43,114 bases of DNA, taken from Clostridia bacterium (GTDB lineage Bacteria; Bacillota; Clostridia; Oscillospirales; Acutalibacteraceae). The notes under the pieces are model-generated. The model worked only from the letters and a program-made list of their open reading frames with translations, ran no database searches and was not told the origin of the DNA. The DNA is taken from positions 1 through 43,114 of the forward strand of contig JAFTWB010000014.1 in NCBI GenBank assembly GCA_017465505.1. Direction: 5' to 3'. The position numbers and the translations under genes were made by a program. The stretch's first letter is position 1; each line of letters starts with the position of its first letter. Shown here piece by piece: positions 1 through 8,256 of the stretch.

Positions 1-80
1 AAAATTCAAAGTTTTCAGTCTATGTATCTACATACTTTTTATATTATACTACTTCTTTGTTAAAATTTCTACGATTTTGA

Positions 81-120
81 AAAAAATCAGTGACAGAGAG
101 GTATCAATCTCCCTGCCACT
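81..120 (-). terminator. Rho-independent terminator downstream of tnpV
   Basis: On the minus strand an imperfect stem (arms at 109-120 and 89-100) is followed directly by a run of seven T residues (87-81). It lies just past the tnpV stop codon. The 80 bases to its left hold nothing recognisable. Confidence 0.75.
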
Positions 121-129
121 GTGTTTCGG

Positions 130-501
130 TTAGTTATAAATTATATCGTGATTTACGATTTCTGTGGCTCTGTTGCGGATGTTATTCATACGACCAACCC
201 ACTCCATTTGATTGTCTGCTTTGAGTTTTTCGGTCACGCCTTCACGCTCTGCCATCTGTTTTACGAGCCGAAAAAACATATCCTCAGCCTGCTTGTCAAT
301 ATCAGCGAGATAGCCATTCAACTTGCCGCTTGTCAGTAGATTGACATATCGCACCTTGTGATGTTGCTTGATATATCTCAAATGTTGTTGTCCCCATACA
401 CCGATTTCAACTTGTTCTTCATCGGGTAAGGTTAGATTGGGAATGAGATAACCGTTTTCCTCACGATAAGTGCCACCCATTTGTTCAAATAATGATTTCA
501 T
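130..501 (-). CDS. tnpV: TnpV family transposon-encoded protein
   Basis: A 123-residue protein recognised as TnpV, a small protein of unknown biochemical role carried by Tn4451-like and other integrative elements of Clostridia and Firmicutes. Visible family features are the start MKSLFEQMGGTYREENGYLI, the segment SGKLNGYLADID and the C-terminal block MEWVGRMNNIRNRATEIV. The start at 501 is chosen because GGAGG lies 8 bases upstream. An in-frame upstream start at 516 would add five residues but overlaps the ribosome binding site. No recombinase or other element gene is visible nearby, so this is either a remnant or the edge of an element lying to the left. The family call is firm; function is unknown. 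Confidence 0.85.
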   Translation of the reverse strand: MKSLFEQMGGTYREENGYLIPNLTLPDEEQVEIGVWGQQHLRYIKQHHKVRYVNLLTSGKLNGYLADIDKQAEDMFFRLVKQMAEREGVTEKLKADNQMEWVGRMNNIRNRATEIVNHDIIYN

Positions 502-623
502 TGCAGTTTCCTCCAAATATAATTTTTAGATTTTTCTGCAATATACCGTACCGATTGTCTTTACCACTTGTTTTCAAAACCTTCGTTACGGAACCTCATC
601 ATTATAGCGAAGAGTGTTTTTTG

Positions 624-1289
624 TTATGCTCTCTTTACTACCTCTCCCTGTTTCTTGTAGATAGAGCCTTCTTCAACGTAGCTTCTTACAAAAGAAAGAG
701 GATAAACACTTGTGTTTCTGCCGATTACTGTACCGGGGTTCATAACTGTGTTGCAGCCGATATCGCCGAAATCGCCTACAATTGCACCGATTTTCTTGAT
801 ACCTGTTTCAACCTTTTCTCCTCTGAAATTCACGGTAACCAAAGACTTGTCAGCCTTAAGGTTAGAGGCGATAACGCCTGCTCCTGTGTGAGCCTTGTAG
901 CCGTAAATACTGTCCCCTACATAGTTGTAGTGAGGAGCCTGCACACCGTTAAAGAGTACGCAATTCTTAAGTTCGGTGGAGTTGCCCACAACTGCACCCT
1001 TGCCCACAATCGCACTGCCACGGATAAAAGCACAGTGGCGGATTTCGGCGTTTTCGTCGATAATAAGAGGGCCGTTAAGTGAAGCAGTGGGAGCAACTTT
1101 TGCAGACTTTGCCACCCAGATATTCTCCCCGATTTTATCAAACTTTTCAGGGTCAAGGCTCTCTCCCAGCTTCATAATAAAATCGCTGATATGAGGCAAA
1201 ACCTCCCAAGGGTAAATATAACCCTCAAAAAGCTCTCTGGCGATGGTTTCCTCAAGATTTAAAAGGCTTGTAATTTTAAGCTCGTTCAT
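624..1289 (-). CDS. Left-handed beta-helix (hexapeptide repeat) acyltransferase-like protein
   Basis: A 221-residue protein whose residues about 65-205 are hexapeptide repeats typical of left-handed parallel beta-helix proteins (AEIRHCAFIRGSAIVGKGAV, then CNTVMNPGTVIGRNTSVYPL). The first 60 residues are helical. Proteins of this look are often annotated as nucleotidyltransferase- or GlmU-C-like. No N-terminal pyrophosphorylase domain is present, so uridylyltransferase activity is unlikely. A sugar-nucleotide or amino-sugar acyltransferase is possible, but the substrate cannot be read from the sequence. The start at 1289 has AGGAGG 6-8 bases upstream (1295-1303). The gene overlaps the end of the upstream PAP2 gene by 14 bases, implying translational coupling in one transcript. 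Confidence 0.7.
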   Translation of the reverse strand: MNELKITSLLNLEETIARELFEGYIYPWEVLPHISDFIMKLGESLDPEKFDKIGENIWVAKSAKVAPTASLNGPLIIDENAEIRHCAFIRGSAIVGKGAVVGNSTELKNCVLFNGVQAPHYNYVGDSIYGYKAHTGAGVIASNLKADKSLVTVNFRGEKVETGIKKIGAIVGDFGDIGCNTVMNPGTVIGRNTSVYPLSFVRSYVEEGSIYKKQGEVVKRA

Positions 1290-1857
1290 TTTTATTCCTC
1301 CTGAAAGTAAGGTTAGAAAGTTTTTCGTCATATTTAAGCTCACGGAAAACAAGCACAGTCACCCACGCCATAAGAAGGCCCAGTGCCGCTCCTGCCAGTA
1401 CATCCGTGGGAAAATGCACAAAAAGATACATTCTGGAAAAGCCCATAAAAGCTGAGAAAATAATCAAAGGTATACCCAATCTTTTGTAAGTGAAAAGCAG
1501 TGTTCCTGCCGCCGCAAAGCAGCTTGCGGTATGTCCCGAGGGGAAGCTGTAGGATGTGGGCTTTTTAACTATAAGCTCAATTGTGGGGTCTATGGTACAG
1601 GGACGCTCTCGGTTAATTGCGTTTTTAATGGCAAGCTCGTTAAAGAAGAAAGTGAGCACCACGGCACAAACCAGAATAGCACCAGCGGTCCTTGTTTTCT
1701 TAAAGCAGAAAAGCACCGCTCCAAGCACAAGCCAGGGTACACCCAGCTCAAAGGCCCGGCTTAAAAAGGCACAAATCAGGTCCAGCCATTCTGTTCGCCA
1801 GTTTTCCTGAATAAAATAAAGTATGGAAAAATCAAAATTTGTAATGCTTTCAAGCAT
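1276..1857 (-). CDS. PAP2 family membrane phosphatase
   Basis: A 193-residue integral membrane protein of the PAP2 / lipid phosphate phosphatase superfamily, which removes phosphate from lipid phosphates such as undecaprenyl pyrophosphate or phosphatidic acid at the membrane surface. All three signature blocks are visible in order: KNAINRERP (KxxxxxxRP), SFPSGHTAS (PSGH) and SRMYLFVHFPTD (SRxxxxxHxxxD), carrying the catalytic histidines. Several hydrophobic helices surround them. The start at 1857 is preferred because GGAGGTG (1867-1873) lies 9 bases upstream; an earlier in-frame ATG at 1893 lacks this. It overlaps the next gene by 14 bases. An undecaprenyl-pyrophosphatase role in wall recycling is an inference, since the substrate is not encoded in the motif. 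Confidence 0.88.
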   Translation of the reverse strand: MLESITNFDFSILYFIQENWRTEWLDLICAFLSRAFELGVPWLVLGAVLFCFKKTRTAGAILVCAVVLTFFFNELAIKNAINRERPCTIDPTIELIVKKPTSYSFPSGHTASCFAAAGTLLFTYKRLGIPLIIFSAFMGFSRMYLFVHFPTDVLAGAALGLLMAWVTVLVFRELKYDEKLSNLTFRRNKNERA

Positions 1858-1907
1858 TTTTTCAAACACCTCCGCGGCATTATTGTAACACACATTTATG
1901 TAAAAAT

Positions 1908-2396
1908 CTACATTAAATCAACATCTCTTGTTACAAAATGCTTTACATAGGGGCTGGGATTTTCAAGCTCGCTTCTGAAAAATTCGGGATAGTACTTTTT
2001 AGGCTCATCAGCAGTAATCCAGACCAAGCGTTCCTTAAGTCCGTCTTCGGTAAAGCTCGTACATACAGGCTCAAAATCCTTTGGCACTTTCATATAGAAA
2101 AAGAAAGATATCTCGTGAACCACATTGCCTCTCTTTACCAAGGAATCCCCGGGAAAGAAATTCTCGTGGACAAAGCCCAGACGGTCAACTTCCATTTTCA
2201 CTCCTGTTTCTTCAAAAACCTCTCGGACAACCGCCTGCTCTGCACTTTCGCCGAATTTGACTCTGCCGCCTACGGAATAAAGATGATCAAACATATCGTT
2301 TTCTACCATAAGGAACTTATTCTCACTCATAATAATTGCACCCACACGGATGTTCAGTATTCCGTCCTCAATTTTTACTGTTAAATCCTTTTTCAT
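1908..2396 (-). CDS. Nudix hydrolase
   Basis: A 162-residue cytoplasmic Nudix hydrolase. The Nudix box is complete: G-R-V-K-F-G-E ... REVFEETGV, matching GX5EX7REUXEEXGU, which binds the divalent metal for cleavage of a nucleoside diphosphate linked to another group. The flanking beta-strands (IRVGAIIMSENKFLMVEND and VHEISFFFYMKV) fit the fold. The second in-frame ATG at 2396 is taken as the start because it leaves 7 bases to the AGGAGGT box, whereas the ATG at 2402 directly abuts it. The substrate (NTP clean-up, ADP-ribose or another) cannot be told. The next gene, PAP2, starts 51 bases after its stop. Confidence 0.88.
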   Translation of the reverse strand: MKKDLTVKIEDGILNIRVGAIIMSENKFLMVENDMFDHLYSVGGRVKFGESAEQAVVREVFEETGVKMEVDRLGFVHENFFPGDSLVKRGNVVHEISFFFYMKVPKDFEPVCTSFTEDGLKERLVWITADEPKKYYPEFFRSELENPSPYVKHFVTRDVDLM

Positions 2397-2427
2397 TTTC
2401 ATACCTCCTTAAGTTTCTTATAGGGAC

Positions 2428-2455
2428 AAAAAAAGGAAGCAGAAAGCCTGCTTCC
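2428..2455 (-). terminator. Rho-independent terminator of the 2471-3256 gene
   Basis: On the minus strand the stem GGAAGCAG/CTGCTTCC (2435-2455) is followed by eight T residues. It separates the upstream unknown gene from the Nudix gene. Confidence 0.85.
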
Positions 2456-2470
2456 CTTATTATCGTAATA

Positions 2471-3256
2471 TTAAAGTCTTGTGCCTGAGAGTGTATTTCT
2501 CTTTTTCTTAACCTTCTCGGGCTTAACCTTTTTGCCTTTCATTTTAAGAGCAAAGCTCCAAGCCTTCTTAAGCTCGTCGCTCATTTTCTCCTCAAGCTTC
2601 TCTTTGTATTTTTCTTCAGTAGAATTAAGAATAACAATAGTGATAATGGAGCGGGTGTCCATATCGCCATTCTGGTACTGAGTGGAAAGAATCTGAGAGA
2701 GCTTGTTTATCTCGCTCTTTACGCCTCTCTGTAAAAGTGCATTAACTCTGGGCACGATAAAGTTGCGTGTAAAGTAAACGCCTCTGAAAACTTCCTTTGT
2801 GTCCTGCTCTTTCTTAATCTCTTCCTTAAGCTCAGGGAAAAGCACCATAAAACGCTTTGCAAGGAAAAGAGGGTCGGCGTTGCCGTCATCCCCTGACTTC
2901 TTCTTTTTAGCCTGCTTAACTCGTTTAACCGCAGAAGCAGAAGAAACCGCCTCCACAAAGTCGTTACCGATACTGTCGGCTTCCTTTTCTGTGTCAGACT
3001 CGGGATTGAACATCCAGGTAGCCATAGTCTTCCACTCGTTGTCGGGGCCTTCGTCTGTCATAGAGCAGCTTCTCAGCACACAAAGCATTTTGTCCTTGAA
3101 GTAAATAACAGAGTAAGCAACGCTCTCACTTGTAAAAAGGCTTACAAGCTCGTTTGTGTTAGAGCTCTCTACCTTCTGTTTTGTAAAATTCTGACCCTTT
3201 AAAGCGTCATAAACCTTATCGGTAATAATACCAAATGCCTTTTTTATATCAGTCAT
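2471..3256 (-). CDS. Conserved hypothetical protein, Lys-rich
   Basis: A 261-residue protein I do not recognise. It has no signal peptide or membrane segment, so it is probably cytoplasmic. The N-terminal 90 residues look like an alpha/beta domain (KKAFGIITDKVYDALKG, then VAYSVIYFKDKMLCVLRS). A lysine-rich hinge (VKQAKKKKSGDD) follows near residue 120. The C-terminal half is largely helical and ends in a very basic tail (MKGKKVKPEKVKKKRN). The start at 3256 has GGAGG 9 bases upstream; an in-frame ATG at 3277 overlaps that region. It appears to be a single-gene unit, with its own terminator downstream and the 121-bp repeat array upstream. Confidence 0.6.
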   Translation of the reverse strand: MTDIKKAFGIITDKVYDALKGQNFTKQKVESSNTNELVSLFTSESVAYSVIYFKDKMLCVLRSCSMTDEGPDNEWKTMATWMFNPESDTEKEADSIGNDFVEAVSSASAVKRVKQAKKKKSGDDGNADPLFLAKRFMVLFPELKEEIKKEQDTKEVFRGVYFTRNFIVPRVNALLQRGVKSEINKLSQILSTQYQNGDMDTRSIITIVILNSTEEKYKEKLEEKMSDELKKAWSFALKMKGKKVKPEKVKKKRNTLSGTRL

Positions 3257-3327
3257 ATTATTAACCTCCAAATACATTACATTTTATTATACATATAATA
3301 TAACGGTTTGTCAAAGGGAAATTCCAG

Positions 3328-3770
3328 CCGTTAGCCACGGGTTAGCCACCCGAGGGCTATTCCACCTTTTGAAGGGTACGATTTAACTTTAGCCTTTCAT
3401 TAACGGTGGGGTTAAGGGCTTGCAATTGTCCAAAGGACAATAAAACTTCCGTTAGCCACGGGTTAGCCACCCGAGGGCTATTCCACCTTTTGAAAGGTAC
3501 GATTTAACTTTAGTCTTTCATTAACGGTGGGGTTAAGGGCTTGCAATTGTCCAAAGGACTATAAAACTTCCGTTAGCCACGGGTTAGCCACCCGAGGGCT
3601 ATTCCACCTTTTGAAAGGTACAATATAACTTTAGCCTTTCATTAACGGTGGGGTTAAGGGCTTGCAGTTGTCCAAAGGACAATAAAACTTCCGTTAGCCA
3701 CGGCAGGGCTATTCCACCTTTTGAAAGGTACAATATAACTTTAGCCTTTCATTAACGGTGGAATTAAACG
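3328..3770. repeat. Tandem array of a 121-bp intergenic repeat (four copies)
   Basis: Units begin at 3328, 3449, 3570 and 3691, exactly 121 bp apart, each with CCGTTAGCCACGG. Copies are almost identical. The fourth lacks about 14 bp (the second GTTAGCCACCCGAG part) and stops near 3770. Each unit holds a core from CCGTTAGCC to TTAACGGTGG, whose ends are inverted (CCGTTA/TAACGG). A connecting stretch with the hairpin TTGTCC-AAA-GGACAA follows. No open reading frame of interest is present. It fills the space between a minus-strand gene and the murI promoter. Confidence 0.95.
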
Positions 3771-3795
3771 TTAGCAACGAAAGGTAAAGCAACCC

Positions 3796-3824
3796 TTGAA
3801 AGTTATAAAGTAATGTGATAAAAT
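3796..3824 (+). promoter_or_regulatory. Predicted sigma-A promoter of murI
   Basis: TTGAAA (3796-3801) and TAAAAT (3819-3824) are separated by 17 bp. The murI start lies 33 bases downstream. It sits immediately after the 121-bp repeat array. Confidence 0.65.
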
Positions 3825-3857
3825 AAACTAAGTAATGCCTTGAAAGCAGGTAGATTT

Positions 3858-4670
3858 ATGAAAAATAAGGCAATCGGCGTTTTTGATTCGGGTTTAGGCG
3901 GACTTACGGCGGTAAAAGAGCTTATTAAGTGCCTTCCCAACGAAAACATTGTTTACTTCGGTGACACGGGCAGAGTACCCTATGGCACAAGAAGTAAGGA
4001 AACCATAATTAAATATGCCGCTCAGGACGCAAGGTTTCTTTTAGAGCACAATGTCAAGATGATAATTGCCGCCTGCGGTACTGTCAGCTCTGTTGCCAGC
4101 AACTTGGGCGAGAGCCTGCCTGTTATGTTTTCAGGGGTGCTTACACCCACCGCACAGGCCTGTGCACAGGCTACAAAGACAGGAGTTGTTGCAGTCCTTG
4201 GCACATCTGCCACCATTAACAGTCACAGCTACAAAAATCTTATCAACAGCATAAATCCCGACATTAAAGTTTTTGAGCAGAGTTGTCCTCTTTTTGTGCC
4301 GCTGGTAGAAAACGGCTTCACAGACAAAGATGACATCATCGTCAGAAGCGTTGTGGACAGATATGTAAGTCAGTTCAAAAACAGTGACGTTGACACAGTT
4401 ATTCTGGGCTGCACCCACTATCCCCTTTTAAAAGCCGCCATTGGCGAAGCTCTGGGAGATAAAGTAAGGCTTATTGACTCGGGCAAGGAAACCGCCCTTT
4501 ACACCAAAAAGCTTTTAATGGAGCAAAACCTTCTCAGTCACAGAGAAGAGGAAGGGGTAAGAGAATTTTATGTCAGCGATACACCCCACAATTTTGAATC
4601 CATTGCAGGGCTTTTCCTTGGAAGAGATATGAAAAGCAAAGCCGTAAGAATTGACATAGAAAAATACTGA
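3858..4670 (+). CDS. murI: Glutamate racemase
   Basis: A 270-residue cytoplasmic enzyme that interconverts L- and D-glutamate, supplying D-Glu for peptidoglycan. The N-terminal motif GVFDSGLGGLTAVKEL carries the conserved Asp-Ser pair, YFGDTGRVPYG follows, and the two catalytic cysteines are visible in IIAACGTVSS and VILGCTHYPLL. Many family members have ACNTAS at the first site; here it is ACGTVS, with the cysteine kept and Asn replaced by Gly. Length matches the family. The ATG at 3858 fits the MKNKAIGVFDSG family start; an upstream TTG at 3840 has no better ribosome binding site. It leads the murI-DUF1934-argS unit with a 9-bp gap to the next gene. Confidence 0.93.
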   Translation: MKNKAIGVFDSGLGGLTAVKELIKCLPNENIVYFGDTGRVPYGTRSKETIIKYAAQDARFLLEHNVKMIIAACGTVSSVASNLGESLPVMFSGVLTPTAQACAQATKTGVVAVLGTSATINSHSYKNLINSINPDIKVFEQSCPLFVPLVENGFTDKDDIIVRSVVDRYVSQFKNSDVDTVILGCTHYPLLKAAIGEALGDKVRLIDSGKETALYTKKLLMEQNLLSHREEEGVREFYVSDTPHNFESIAGLFLGRDMKSKAVRIDIEKY

Positions 4671-4679
4671 GGTAAAGAA

Positions 4680-5114
4680 ATGAAAGAGGATTATCTCATC
4701 AAAGTCACAGGAATACAGGAAATCGACGGTGAGAGCGACAAGGTGGAAATCATCACCGCAGGCACTCTTATGCACAGAGATTCCAAGTTTCTTATTAAAT
4801 ACACAGAAAGAGATAACGACGACCCGAGAATTGCCATTGACAACACAGTTTTGGTAAACGGCAACACTCAGGTGACAGTTATCAGAAGCTTAGGCACAGA
4901 AAGCCGCCTTATTTTAGAAAAAGGCAGACGCCACCAGTGCATTTACTCAACCATTGCAGGGGATTTGTCCGTAGGCGTTTATACAGACTACATAAAAAAC
5001 TCCCTTAAAGAAGGCGTAGGCGGCAAGCTCAGCCTTAAGTACACCTTAGATTTCAACGCAGGTCTTGTTTCAAACAACGAACTGCATATTACTATAACCA
5101 AAAAAGAGGTATAA
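4680..5114 (+). CDS. DUF1934 family beta-barrel protein (YwiB-like)
   Basis: A 144-residue protein of the DUF1934 family, predicted small calycin-like beta-barrels of unknown function. Visible features are the start YLIKVTGIQEIDGESDKVEI, regular beta-strand alternation, and the central block RLILEKGRRHQCIYSTIAG. DUF1934 genes such as Bacillus subtilis ywiB commonly stand directly before argS, as here, with only 3 bp between them. A GAGG box lies upstream of the ATG. No signal peptide, membrane span or catalytic motif is visible. The family assignment rests on sequence resemblance and gene order; function is not known. Confidence 0.82.
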   Translation: MKEDYLIKVTGIQEIDGESDKVEIITAGTLMHRDSKFLIKYTERDNDDPRIAIDNTVLVNGNTQVTVIRSLGTESRLILEKGRRHQCIYSTIAGDLSVGVYTDYIKNSLKEGVGGKLSLKYTLDFNAGLVSNNELHITITKKEV

Positions 5115-5117
5115 AAG

Positions 5118-6854
5118 ATGTCTAAAACTTCAACATCGGCTATTCTCAGTCTTCGTGAGGCTATTGAAAATGCCGTAAAATCAGCTATCAGCAAAGGCAC
5201 TCTCCCCGAGGGTCAGCTTCAGAACTTTATCATCGAGGCTCCTGCCGACAGAAGCCACGGTGACTTCGCCACCAACGCCGCTATGACAGGTGCAAAGGCT
5301 TTCCGTATGCCCCCTTTCAAAATTGCCGAGGCTATCAGAGAGAACATCAGCCTTGAAGGCACGGTTTTTGAAAAGTGCGAGGTTGCAGGCCCCGGCTTTA
5401 TCAACTTCTTTTTAAGTCCCAAATATTTTGCCGATGTTATTGAGGAAATCACCACTGCCGCTGACTCTTACGGCAGAAGCGATTTCGGTCAGGGCAAAAA
5501 AATCAACGTTGAGTTCGTTTCTGCAAACCCCACAGGCCCTATGCATATGGGTAACGCCAGAGGCGGTGCACTTGGCGACTGTTTAGCCGCAGTACTTGAC
5601 GCCGCAGGCTATGATGTTAAGAGGGAGTTCTACGTAAACGACGCAGGCAACCAGATTGAGAAGTTCGCCTCTTCCCTTAACGCCAGATATATGCAGATTT
5701 TTGACGAAAGCTTCATTATGCCCGAGGACGGCTATCAGGGTGAGGACATCAAGGACCTTGCCAAAGAGTTTGAGGCAGTTAACGGCGACTCTTTTGTAAA
5801 TAAGGATGAGGCAGAGAGAAAGGCAGCTTTAGTTGACTTTGCTCTTCCCAAGAACATTGCAAAAATGCAGTCTGATATGAAAAAATACCGCATTGAATAC
5901 GACAAGTGGTTCTTTGAAAGCGAGCTTCATAACAGCGGCAAGGTAAAGGCAGTGGTTGACCTTCTCACCGAAAAGGGCCTTACATACGAAAAAGAAGACG
6001 CTCTCTGGTACAAAAACGCAGAAGTAGTTAGTGAGCGGCTTAAGAAAAGCGGTATGAAAGACTCAGATATCCAAAAGCTTGAGCTTAAGGACGACGTTTT
6101 AATCCGTGCCAACGGCAACCCCACATATTTTGCCGCAGATATCGCTTATCACAAGGATAAATTCGACAGAGGCTTTGACACCTGTATCAACATCTGGGGT
6201 GCTGACCACCACGGTCACGTTGCCCGTATGAAGGGTGCTATGGACGCTATCGGTCTTGACGGCGACAAGCTCGACATTGTTCTTATGCAGCTTGTTCGTC
6301 TGGTTAAGGGTGGCGAAGTTGTAAGAATGAGCAAGCGTACAGGTAAGGCTATCCAGCTTGCAGACCTTCTGGAAGAAGTTCCTGTGGACTCCACACGCTT
6401 CCTTTTCAACACCCGAGAAGCAAACACCCAGATGGACTTTGACCTTGACCTTGCAGTTACTCAGGACAACCAGAATCCTGTTTATTATGTTCAGTACGCT
6501 CACGCAAGAATTTGCAGTATTTTCCGCAATCTTGCCGCTGACGGTATTCTTCCCCACCAGTGCTCCAACGAAGAGCTCAGACTTCTCACTGCAAATGAAG
6601 AAATCGAGCTTATCCACCATCTCAGTGCATACACAGACGAGATTGTTGCAGCCGCCAAGGACTACGACCCCACAAGAATCACCCGTTATGTGGCTTCTCT
6701 TGCCGCACTTTTCCACAAATTCTACAACGCTCAGCGTGTTAAGGTAGAAAACGAGAGCTTAATGCAGGCTCGTCTTACTCTCTGCGGTGCAGTAAAGACA
6801 GTTATCAGCAACGTTCTCACAATGTTCAACGTAACCTGTCCCGAGAAAATGTGA
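5118..6854 (+). CDS. argS: Arginyl-tRNA synthetase
   Basis: A 578-residue class I aminoacyl-tRNA synthetase that charges tRNA-Arg. The N-terminal additional domain (about 1-110) includes the RSHGDFATNAAM region. The HIGH-like motif is ANPTGPMHMGNARGGALGD, followed by EFYVNDAGNQIEKF. The KMSKS-equivalent is VRMSKRTGKAIQLADLLEEV. The C-terminal DALR-type anticodon-binding domain contains VYYVQYAHARICSIFRNL. Length is normal for the bacterial enzyme. AGAGG lies just before the ATG, and the gene is 3 bp after the DUF1934 gene, consistent with co-transcription from the murI promoter. A repeat element starts at the base after the stop codon. Confidence 0.97.
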   Translation: MSKTSTSAILSLREAIENAVKSAISKGTLPEGQLQNFIIEAPADRSHGDFATNAAMTGAKAFRMPPFKIAEAIRENISLEGTVFEKCEVAGPGFINFFLSPKYFADVIEEITTAADSYGRSDFGQGKKINVEFVSANPTGPMHMGNARGGALGDCLAAVLDAAGYDVKREFYVNDAGNQIEKFASSLNARYMQIFDESFIMPEDGYQGEDIKDLAKEFEAVNGDSFVNKDEAERKAALVDFALPKNIAKMQSDMKKYRIEYDKWFFESELHNSGKVKAVVDLLTEKGLTYEKEDALWYKNAEVVSERLKKSGMKDSDIQKLELKDDVLIRANGNPTYFAADIAYHKDKFDRGFDTCINIWGADHHGHVARMKGAMDAIGLDGDKLDIVLMQLVRLVKGGEVVRMSKRTGKAIQLADLLEEVPVDSTRFLFNTREANTQMDFDLDLAVTQDNQNPVYYVQYAHARICSIFRNLAADGILPHQCSNEELRLLTANEEIELIHHLSAYTDEIVAAAKDYDPTRITRYVASLAALFHKFYNAQRVKVENESLMQARLTLCGAVKTVISNVLTMFNVTCPEKM

Positions 6855-7045
6855 CCGTTAGCCACGGGTTAGCCACCCGAGGGCTATTCCACCTTTTGAA
6901 AGGTACGATATAACTTTAGCCTTTCATTAACGGTGGGGTTAAGGGCTTGCAATTGTCCAAAGGACAATAAAACTTCCGTTAGCCACGGCAGGGCAATTCC
7001 GCCTTTTTATAACCTTAATTTATCCGAAACCTCGCTTAACGGCGG
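6855..7045. repeat. 121-bp family repeat, one full copy plus a divergent partial copy
   Basis: A full unit runs from 6855 and a second starts at 6976, again exactly 121 bp later. The second has the short GTTAGCCACGGCAGGGC form and a diverged body ending CTTAACGGCGGGG near 7045. The first unit begins immediately after the argS stop. The inverted CCGTTA/TAACGG ends could fold in the transcript. Confidence 0.9.
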
Positions 7046-7062
7046 GGTTTTGCGTTTATTTT

Positions 7063-7197
7063 GTAGGGGACGGCGCCCACGACGTCCCGAACAATCTTTT
7101 TCATAAATGCAGCTTTTCACATTGAAAATGAAACGTTATTGCAGAATTGGCTCACTCCGAGAGGGAGCTGTCACCCTTGGGTGACTGAGGGAGAGTG
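7063..7197. repeat. GTAG-headed REP-like palindrome with a composite tail, then a second palindrome
   Basis: GTAGGGGACGGCGCC opens an imperfect palindrome (stem GGGACG/CGTCCC, 7063-7088). A tail with TTTTCACATTGAAAA (about 7113-7130) and CGTTATTG follows. A relative of this composite lies in the opposite orientation at 24450-24574. From 7152 to 7197 a second imperfect palindrome holds GTCACCC-TT-GGGTGAC. No gene is supported here. Confidence 0.75.
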
Positions 7198-7323
7198 CAA
7201 ACAAGTAAAAACATCTTCGACAAATGTTTCGCAAGCTCCTTATGCGGCTAAAGCGATCTCTCTACAATTCAATATTAAATCGTATCCAAAACGTCATTTG
7301 CCGCAAAGCAAACTTCATCAAAA

Positions 7324-7350
7324 AAGCCGAGGATTTAAAATCCTCGGCTT
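7324..7350 (-). terminator. Terminator downstream of rsmA
   Basis: Perfect stem AAGCCGAGGAT/ATCCTCGGCTT with a four-base TTAA-type loop, and A/T runs on both sides. It is 3 bp past the rsmA stop. On the minus strand it is followed by TTTTTGATG. Confidence 0.85.
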
Positions 7351-7353
7351 AGT

Positions 7354-8214
7354 TTATTTTATATCATAAATTGAGTTACAGAGCATTCCCAATTCTTCAA
7401 GGGTAAGTGCCTCTGCTCGTGCAGTGGGGCTTATTCCTGCGTTTTCGCAGGCAGTCTTAAAGGCTTCTTTTGACAGAGAGAGTCCCGAAGTAATTGAGTT
7501 TGAGATGGTCTTTCTTCTCTGGGCAAAGGCAGACTTCACCATCTTGAAGAAAAGCTTCTCGTCCTTAACTTCGATTCTGGGTTTATCCGACACATTAAGC
7601 CTGATTACCGCAGAATCCACATTTGGAGCAGGCATAAAAGAGCCTCTTGAAACAGAGAAAAGCTTCTCAGCCTCGCTGTAATAATTTACAGCTACGGTTA
7701 CCGCTCCGCTTTCTCTCGAGCCCACCTGAGCACAAAGGCGGTCAGCCGCCTCTTTCTGCACCATAACGGTGAGGGCTTTTATGGGAAGTTTGTCTTCCAG
7801 AAGCTTCATAATTATGGGAGAAGTAATGTAGTAAGGCAGGTTTGCACAAACCACCACATCCATCCCGGAAAACTCCTCCGCAATCACTTTTTTAAGGTCA
7901 AGCTTTAAAACATCATGGTTTATAACCTTAAAGTTTTTATGCTCCGCAAGAGTTTCCTCAAGCACAGGAAGCAGGCGTGTGTCCAGCTCAACGGACACAA
8001 CCTTCTTTGCGATTTTGCAAAGCTCGTTGGTAAGCACACCGATACCGGGGCCAATCTCCAGCACACCTGTGTTTTCATCTGCTCCGCAAAGCTGAGCCAT
8101 TCTGGGACAAACAGAGGGATTTACCAGAAAGTTCTGACCCATTGCCTTTGAAAAAGTAAAGCCGTGACTACCCAGTATTCGTTTAATTTCGCCTATATCA
8201 GACAGTCTTTCCAT
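7354..8214 (-). CDS. rsmA: 16S rRNA (adenine1518/1519-N6) dimethyltransferase
   Basis: A 286-residue SAM-dependent methyltransferase (RsmA/KsgA) that dimethylates two adenines in helix 45 of 16S rRNA during small-subunit maturation. Evidence includes the N-terminal FSKAMGQNFLVNPSV (the QNFL block), the SAM-binding VLEIGPGIGVLTNEL, SVELDTRLLPVL, the catalytic NLPYYITSPI, and the C-terminal VKSAFAQRRKTISNSI. Length is normal. The gene is monocistronic, with the terminator at 7324-7350 downstream and a divergent small spore-protein-like gene upstream. Confidence 0.96.
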   Translation of the reverse strand: MERLSDIGEIKRILGSHGFTFSKAMGQNFLVNPSVCPRMAQLCGADENTGVLEIGPGIGVLTNELCKIAKKVVSVELDTRLLPVLEETLAEHKNFKVINHDVLKLDLKKVIAEEFSGMDVVVCANLPYYITSPIIMKLLEDKLPIKALTVMVQKEAADRLCAQVGSRESGAVTVAVNYYSEAEKLFSVSRGSFMPAPNVDSAVIRLNVSDKPRIEVKDEKLFFKMVKSAFAQRRKTISNSITSGLSLSKEAFKTACENAGISPTARAEALTLEELGMLCNSIYDIK

Positions 8215-8256
8215 ATTTTAATTTCCTTTATTTTGCTTAATATAAATTCCCTTGGC

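Noticed and set aside
3328-3770. The 121-bp tandem array as a CRISPR.
   Set aside because: The repeated unit is the whole 121 bp with no unique spacers, and no cas genes are present.
7139-7369. A 76-codon plus-strand open frame over the intergenic repeats before rsmA.
   Set aside because: It runs through two palindromes and a terminator, has no ribosome binding site, and its translation is repeat-derived.
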